Assembly: GCA_025210455.1 (NCBI GenBank)
Contig: JAOARQ010000049.1
Span: 20,394 to 84,393 of the forward strand
Direction: 5' to 3'
DNA from: Pelagimonas sp.
GTDB taxonomy: Bacteria; Pseudomonadota; Alphaproteobacteria; Rhodobacterales; Rhodobacteraceae
Length of the DNA stretch: 64,000 nt
This document shows, in pieces, positions 60,120 through 64,000 of this stretch; positions within the stretch are counted from its first letter, which is position 1; each line of letters begins with the position of its first letter. The translations under genes were made by a program, and so were the position numbers. The notes under the pieces were generated by a model. That model was not told the origin of the DNA. It saw nothing but the letters and a program-made list of their open reading frames with translations, and did not search any database.

Positions 60120-60472
60120 CTGAATTTCCTCCCTGTGTTGAACTTATACGCAATACGTGGCTGATCCCGTCGCGGATCAATGAAAACAGAGATTTTGCCG
60201 GTTTATGTGCGGCGAAAACGAGGCTGTCTGAGGGATTGTTGAGGGTTTACCCCCCAAGCTTTGCGCAGCCTCTGATTTTTTGAATGTTTCAGGAAAATTG
60301 CACCCGAAAACTGGGTTCTCTTAGCCTCATGTTAGCGATTGGTCGCCAAGTTGGCCGGGCACACTGTAAGTGGCGCGGGCAAGATCAAAACCCGCATCAG
60401 TCAGAATGACGTCCCCCCGCCGGAAACGGCAACTGTAAACCGCGCAAAAGTGCTTTTAACAAGGACGTATAC
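60120..60472. other. Intergenic upstream of flagellin
   Basis: About 350 bases holding the promoter of the flagellin gene and that of the small peptide. An extended leader before the flagellin gene is expected. I see no clear sigma-28 or sigma-54 consensus. Confidence 0.4.
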
Positions 60473-61759
60473 ATGTCTAGCATACTGACAAATAACGGCG
60501 CCATGGTGGCGCTGCAGACCCTGAAATCCATCAACTCCAACATGGCCACCACGCAGAGCGAAATCTCGACTGGTAAGTCTGTTGCAAACGCCAAGGACAA
60601 CTCGGCGGTTTGGGCGATTTCGAAAGTCATGGAAGCCGATGTCAAAGGCTTTAAAGGCATTTCGGACAGTCTGAATCTGGGGTCGTCGACTGTTGCCGTG
60701 GCCCGTCAGGCTGCTGAAACCGGCACCGACCTGCTGACCGATATCAAAGGCAAGATCGTCGCTGCCCAGGAAGAAAACGTCGACCGAGATAAAATCCAGA
60801 CTGATATCAACGCCCTGCGTGATCAGATTGGTGCGGTTGTTGGTGCGGCGCAGTTCAACGGTCTGAACCTGCTGTCCAACCAGTCGGACACTGCTGGCTC
60901 TGACACCATCAATGTTCTGGCGTCTCTTGATCGTTCGGCGTCGGGTGTTGCGGCGTCTGATATCACCGTGACCAAGCAAGATCTGGGCACCAACATGGGC
61001 CAGATTTCCGGCACCGCAAGTGACGCCGAAGTGGGCGGCACAGCTGGCGGTTCAGCAACCGCAGTTGCTGGTGCGACGACCCCGAACACAACCGACTTTA
61101 CGATCACGCCCGGTTCGGTTGCTGTTGGCGTAGGGTATGCGATTGTACTTACCTCGGGTGCAGGTGACTTTGCAGGCGCGAATACCAGCACCGCCACCGG
61201 TCGTGTTTCGGACATTCAGTACGTTGCCCGTCAGGGGGATACCGCTGAGGACGTGTTCAATGCGCTGAATGATGGTCTGAAGACGCATCTGGCTGGCCAG
61301 GGTCTGGGATCTGACGATCTGAAACTCGCGTTCAATTCGTCGACCGGGGCAGTGACTGTGACCGGTTCGTCCACCGTTGGGAACGACATTACGCTGGAAG
61401 CGAAGAGCTGGGCAGCCGCAGATACCGTCGTTGGTGGTGGTCTGGGGGAAATCTCTCAGATTGATGTGACCACGCAGGAAGGTGTCGATTCGGCGCTGAC
61501 CGCGATTGAGGGCATGATCCAGACCGCGATCGATTCGGCTGCATCTTTTGGTTCGGTTCAGGGCCGCATTGATACACAGGCGAAGTTCGTTTCTGGTCTG
61601 ACCGACGCGCTGAAATCGGGCATCGGCACCCTGGTAGATGCGGATATGGAAGAGACCTCGGCCCGCCTGCAGGCGCTGCAGGTGCAGCAACAGCTGGGTG
61701 TGCAGGCGCTGTCGATTGCCAATCAGGCACCGCAGTCGCTGCTGTCGCTGTTCCGTTAA
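60473..61759 (+). CDS. Flagellin
   Basis: A 428 aa filament protein. The N-terminal D0/D1 helices are MSSILTNNGAMVALQTLKSINSNM and ISTGKSVANAKDNSAVWAIS; the C-terminal ones are ARLQALQVQQQLGVQALSIANQAPQSLLSLFR, given here in part. The central part (residues of about 170-320) is Thr/Gly/Ala-rich and variable, forming the surface domain. No other flagellar genes are in the window. Terminator follows. Confidence 0.95.
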   Translation: MSSILTNNGAMVALQTLKSINSNMATTQSEISTGKSVANAKDNSAVWAISKVMEADVKGFKGISDSLNLGSSTVAVARQAAETGTDLLTDIKGKIVAAQEENVDRDKIQTDINALRDQIGAVVGAAQFNGLNLLSNQSDTAGSDTINVLASLDRSASGVAASDITVTKQDLGTNMGQISGTASDAEVGGTAGGSATAVAGATTPNTTDFTITPGSVAVGVGYAIVLTSGAGDFAGANTSTATGRVSDIQYVARQGDTAEDVFNALNDGLKTHLAGQGLGSDDLKLAFNSSTGAVTVTGSSTVGNDITLEAKSWAAADTVVGGGLGEISQIDVTTQEGVDSALTAIEGMIQTAIDSAASFGSVQGRIDTQAKFVSGLTDALKSGIGTLVDADMEETSARLQALQVQQQLGVQALSIANQAPQSLLSLFR

Positions 61760-61783
61760 TCGGGTCTATATGAACAAAGCATC

Positions 61784-61807
61784 TGAGCGCCCTTTTGGGC
61801 GCTCTTT
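61784..61807 (+). terminator. Flagellin terminator
   Basis: GAGCGCCC (61784-61791) and GGGCGCTC (61796-61803) with a four-T loop, followed by TTTT. Confidence 0.9.
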
Positions 61808-61837
61808 TGCGTAGGTGCTGCTGATCGCGGGCCTTTC

Positions 61838-62587
61838 CTATCGGATACGGGTGATCCTGGTGCCAAACAGGCAGCGTGGGAAAAACGGATAAGTATCTGT
61901 GGCAAAATAGTAATATTGGCCATTCACCACTGCACCGTTGCATTCATCCAGGTTGCCCGATCCGGGGCGGTATTCGAAATCTTCGTTATATGTGCCGTCA
62001 TATCGCCCACCGGGTGCGCTGGGGCGGGTGCCTGATTTCAACTGCCAGGATGAGCGGGCGGACGCGACATGGTGAATTTCAAACCCATCGGCGGCCCAGC
62101 CCATGCGTGTGCCCTGACCCGGGGTGTCCAGCGCGGGCGGCATGCCGTGGTAATGATAGATCCCGCGATGATCCACATGGGCGTTTTGATGATCCAGGCC
62201 AAGTGTTTCCCGCGCGCCCATGCCTTCGAGGTTCCAGCCCGAGGCGCGATTGCGCGAATGGCCACGAGGCGAGCGGGCATCGTAGTAATCTGCCGTGCCG
62301 GGGCGAATGATAATACCATTGGTGGCGATTCCTACGGTCTGCACCTGCTGCGCCCGCGCGCCTTTTTGCGGATTGGCTGGCACACAGACCTTGATGCTCT
62401 GCGCCTGCAGTCGGTGGGGATTGCCGCGATTTGGGAACTGACCCGTTTCGTGATCAGGCACCCCGTTTGAGGAAATGCACAGCTGGTTGCCACGTTGTGT
62501 GACTTTTGCGCTGGGATCAGCCGCAGCGGGGTTTGTGACGGCAAGGCTGGTTATGAGAAGACCGAAAGCCAGTTTTGCGAGGGTCAT
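61838..62587 (-). CDS. YHYH-domain exported protein
   Basis: A 249 aa protein with signal peptide MTLAKLAFGLLITSLAVTNPAAA. The YHYH motif is in HRGIYHYHGMPPALD, flanked by GMGARETLGLDHQNAHVD and GWAADGFEIHHV, which together may hold a metal site. C-terminal part: YDGTYNEDFEYRPGSGNLDECNG. Extracellular or periplasmic; function of the family is unknown. Confidence 0.88.
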   Translation of the reverse strand: MTLAKLAFGLLITSLAVTNPAAADPSAKVTQRGNQLCISSNGVPDHETGQFPNRGNPHRLQAQSIKVCVPANPQKGARAQQVQTVGIATNGIIIRPGTADYYDARSPRGHSRNRASGWNLEGMGARETLGLDHQNAHVDHRGIYHYHGMPPALDTPGQGTRMGWAADGFEIHHVASARSSWQLKSGTRPSAPGGRYDGTYNEDFEYRPGSGNLDECNGAVVNGQYYYFATDTYPFFPRCLFGTRITRIR

Positions 62588-62666
62588 GGGGAAGATCCTG
62601 TCCTGTTGCGTGACTATTCTACGCAGAGGCCGGGAAATTCCGTCGCGATAAAACCGCGTAAACCAA

Positions 62667-62692
62667 AAACGGGGCGCTTTGGCGCCCCGTTT
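62667..62692 (-). terminator. glyA terminator
   Basis: AAACGGGGCGC-type stem (62668-62677) with GCGCCCCGTTT (62682-62692). On the minus strand it is followed by a T-tract (TTTTTGG). It lies about 35 bases after the glyA stop. Confidence 0.85.
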
Positions 62693-62727
62693 GTTTGGGG
62701 ATGGACCCCCTGAAATTCAAGCTGTGC

Positions 62728-64000
62728 TCAGAGGTCTGGGTACAGGGGGAATTTTTTGCACAGGTCTGCGACTTCTGCGCGGACTTTGGCTTCGACGGCG
62801 TCGTTGCCATCGGGGCCGTTGGCGGCCAGGCCGTCGACCACTTCGATGATCCAGTCGGCGATCTGGCGGAACTCTGCTTCGCCAAAGCCGCGGGTGGTGC
62901 CTGCGGGCGAGCCCAGGCGGATGCCCGAGGTCACGGTGGGTTTTTCAGGATCGAAGGGCACGCCGTTTTTGTTGCAGGTGATATGCGCGCGGCCCAGAGC
63001 CTTGTCGACGATATTGCCGGTCACGCCTTTGGGGCGCAGATCGACCAGCACCACATGGGTGTCGGTGCCATTGGTCACGGTCGCCAGACCGCCTTTGACC
63101 AGCTGATCCGACAGCGCCTGCGCGTTGTTCACCACGTTTTTGATGTAGTCTTTGAATTCCGGACGCAGCGCTTCGCCAAAGGCCACGGCCTTGGCCGCGA
63201 TCACATGCATCAGCGGGCCGCCCTGAATGCCGGGGAAGATCGCGGAATTCACTTTCTTAGCGATTGCTTCATCATTTGTGAGGATCATACCCCCACGCGG
63301 CCCCCGCAGCGTTTTGTGGGTCGTGGTTGTGGCCACATGCGCGTGCGGGAAGGGGCTGGGGTGTTCACCCGCGGCCACCAGACCGGCGAAATGCGCCATG
63401 TCCACATGCAGATAGGCGCCAACCTGATCGGCAATCTCGCGCATGCGGGCGAAATCGATCTGGCGCGGAATGGCCGAACCACCGGCGATGATCAGCGCGG
63501 GCTTGTGCTCTTGGGCGAGGGCTTCGACCTGATCATAATCCAGCAGGTTGTCTTCGCGGCGCACGCCGTATTGCACGGCCTTGAACCATTTGCCCGACTG
63601 GTTGGGCGCGGCGCCGTGGGTCAGGTGGCCACCTGCGTCCAGGCTCATGCCGAGGATGGTGTCACCGGGTTTGATCAGCGCCTGGAAAACACCCTGGTTG
63701 GCCTGGCTGCCAGAGTTGGGCTGCACATTGGCAAAGCCGCAGTTGAACAGTTCCTTGGCGCGTTCAATGGCGAGGTTTTCCGCCACATCGACGAACTGGC
63801 AGCCCCCATAATAGCGGCGGCCGGGATAGCCTTCGGCGTATTTGTTTGTCATCACCGAGCCCTGCGCTTCCATCACGGCGCGGGACACGATGTTTTCCGA
63901 TGCGATCAGTTCGATCTCATCACGCTGGCGACCCAGCTCGCTGGTGATCGAGCCAAACAGCTCAGGATCGCGGGTCGACAGGCTTTCCGTGAAAAAGCCA
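62728..64000 (-). CDS. glyA: Serine hydroxymethyltransferase, 3' part (start outside window)
   Basis: The minus-strand frame enters from the right edge ([16 protein letters not shown]) and reads 424 codons to the stop at 62728. PLP-enzyme motifs: [33 protein letters not shown], the PLP-lysine motif [16 protein letters not shown], and [15 protein letters not shown]. It interconverts serine and glycine with tetrahydrofolate. An internal ATG at 63888 is not the start. Only the first few N-terminal residues are missing. Confidence 0.97.
   Translation of the reverse strand, partial: GFFTESLSTRDPELFGSITSELGRQRDEIELIASENIVSRAVMEAQGSVMTNKYAEGYPGRRYYGGCQFVDVAENLAIERAKELFNCGFANVQPNSGSQANQGVFQALIKPGDTILGMSLDAGGHLTHGAAPNQSGKWFKAVQYGVRREDNLLDYDQVEALAQEHKPALIIAGGSAIPRQIDFARMREIADQVGAYLHVDMAHFAGLVAAGEHPSPFPHAHVATTTTHKTLRGPRGGMILTNDEAIAKKVNSAIFPGIQGGPLMHVIAAKAVAFGEALRPEFKDYIKNVVNNAQALSDQLVKGGLATVTNGTDTHVVLVDLRPKGVTGNIVDKALGRAHITCNKNGVPFDPEKPTVTSGIRLGSPAGTTRGFGEAEFRQIADWIIEVVDGLAANGPDGNDAVEAKVRAEVADLCKKFPLYPDL

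Overview
The window looks like a chromosomal segment from a marine alphaproteobacterium of the Rhodobacterales (Roseobacter-like). The basis is GC-rich coding DNA, a complete C-P lyase cluster, a Rhodobacteraceae-type core gene set (rpsA, ihfB, trpF, pyrD, truB, metG, glyA), a short flagellin and DUF817/DUF2061/DUF952 proteins. No species can be assigned from the sequence alone. There is no CRISPR array, no intact transposase, no rRNA, and a single tRNA (Gly-TCC).

Layout. 0-13 kb is a phosphonate locus: the tail of a probable phnD, two phnE permeases, a hexapeptide acyltransferase, phnM copy 1 and phnF on the minus strand, then divergent phnG-phnH-phnI-HAD-phnJ-phnK-phnL-phnN, a convergent DUF1045 protein and phnM copy 2. 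A near-consensus Pho box lies at the phnF start and a candidate PhnF operator lies in front of phnG, so the locus is probably controlled by both phosphate starvation and PhnF. 13-20 kb carries an outer membrane barrel and housekeeping genes. 20-30.9 kb has a gamma-butyrobetaine-hydroxylase-like dioxygenase, a periplasmic 5'-nucleotidase with its own Pho box, a CAP-domain lipoprotein beside a Slam-like outer membrane barrel, an ABC exporter, rpiB, YedK and small redox or cupin proteins. 31-43.6 kb is catabolic: acyl-CoA synthetase, amidase, ArsR regulator, enolase-superfamily dehydratase, Zn alcohol dehydrogenase, MFS carrier, pcaB, pcaD. 43.6-46.9 kb is an AT-richer accessory patch with an Abi-like gene and orphan genes. 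46.9-57.8 kb returns to housekeeping and membrane genes, with a decayed beta-barrel gene pair. 58.2-60 kb is a TetR-PspA-YiaA membrane-stress module with four copies of one palindromic operator. The window ends with flagellin, a YHYH protein and the 3' part of glyA.

The most interesting non-coding structure is a family of small palindromic, transposase-less elements (about 41985-42171, 52079-52142 and 57882-58154). They share terminal inverted repeats of the type CTAGGGCCTGTTGACATTC. Two of them supply the TAG stop codon of the adjacent gene. Other candidates for follow-up are the YihX-type HAD phosphatase and the 2H-type DUF1045 protein inside a C-P lyase locus with no phnP in view, the Slam/CAP-lipoprotein pair, and the four-operator TetR module.

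All calls rest on reading the sequence and on family knowledge; no database search was run.
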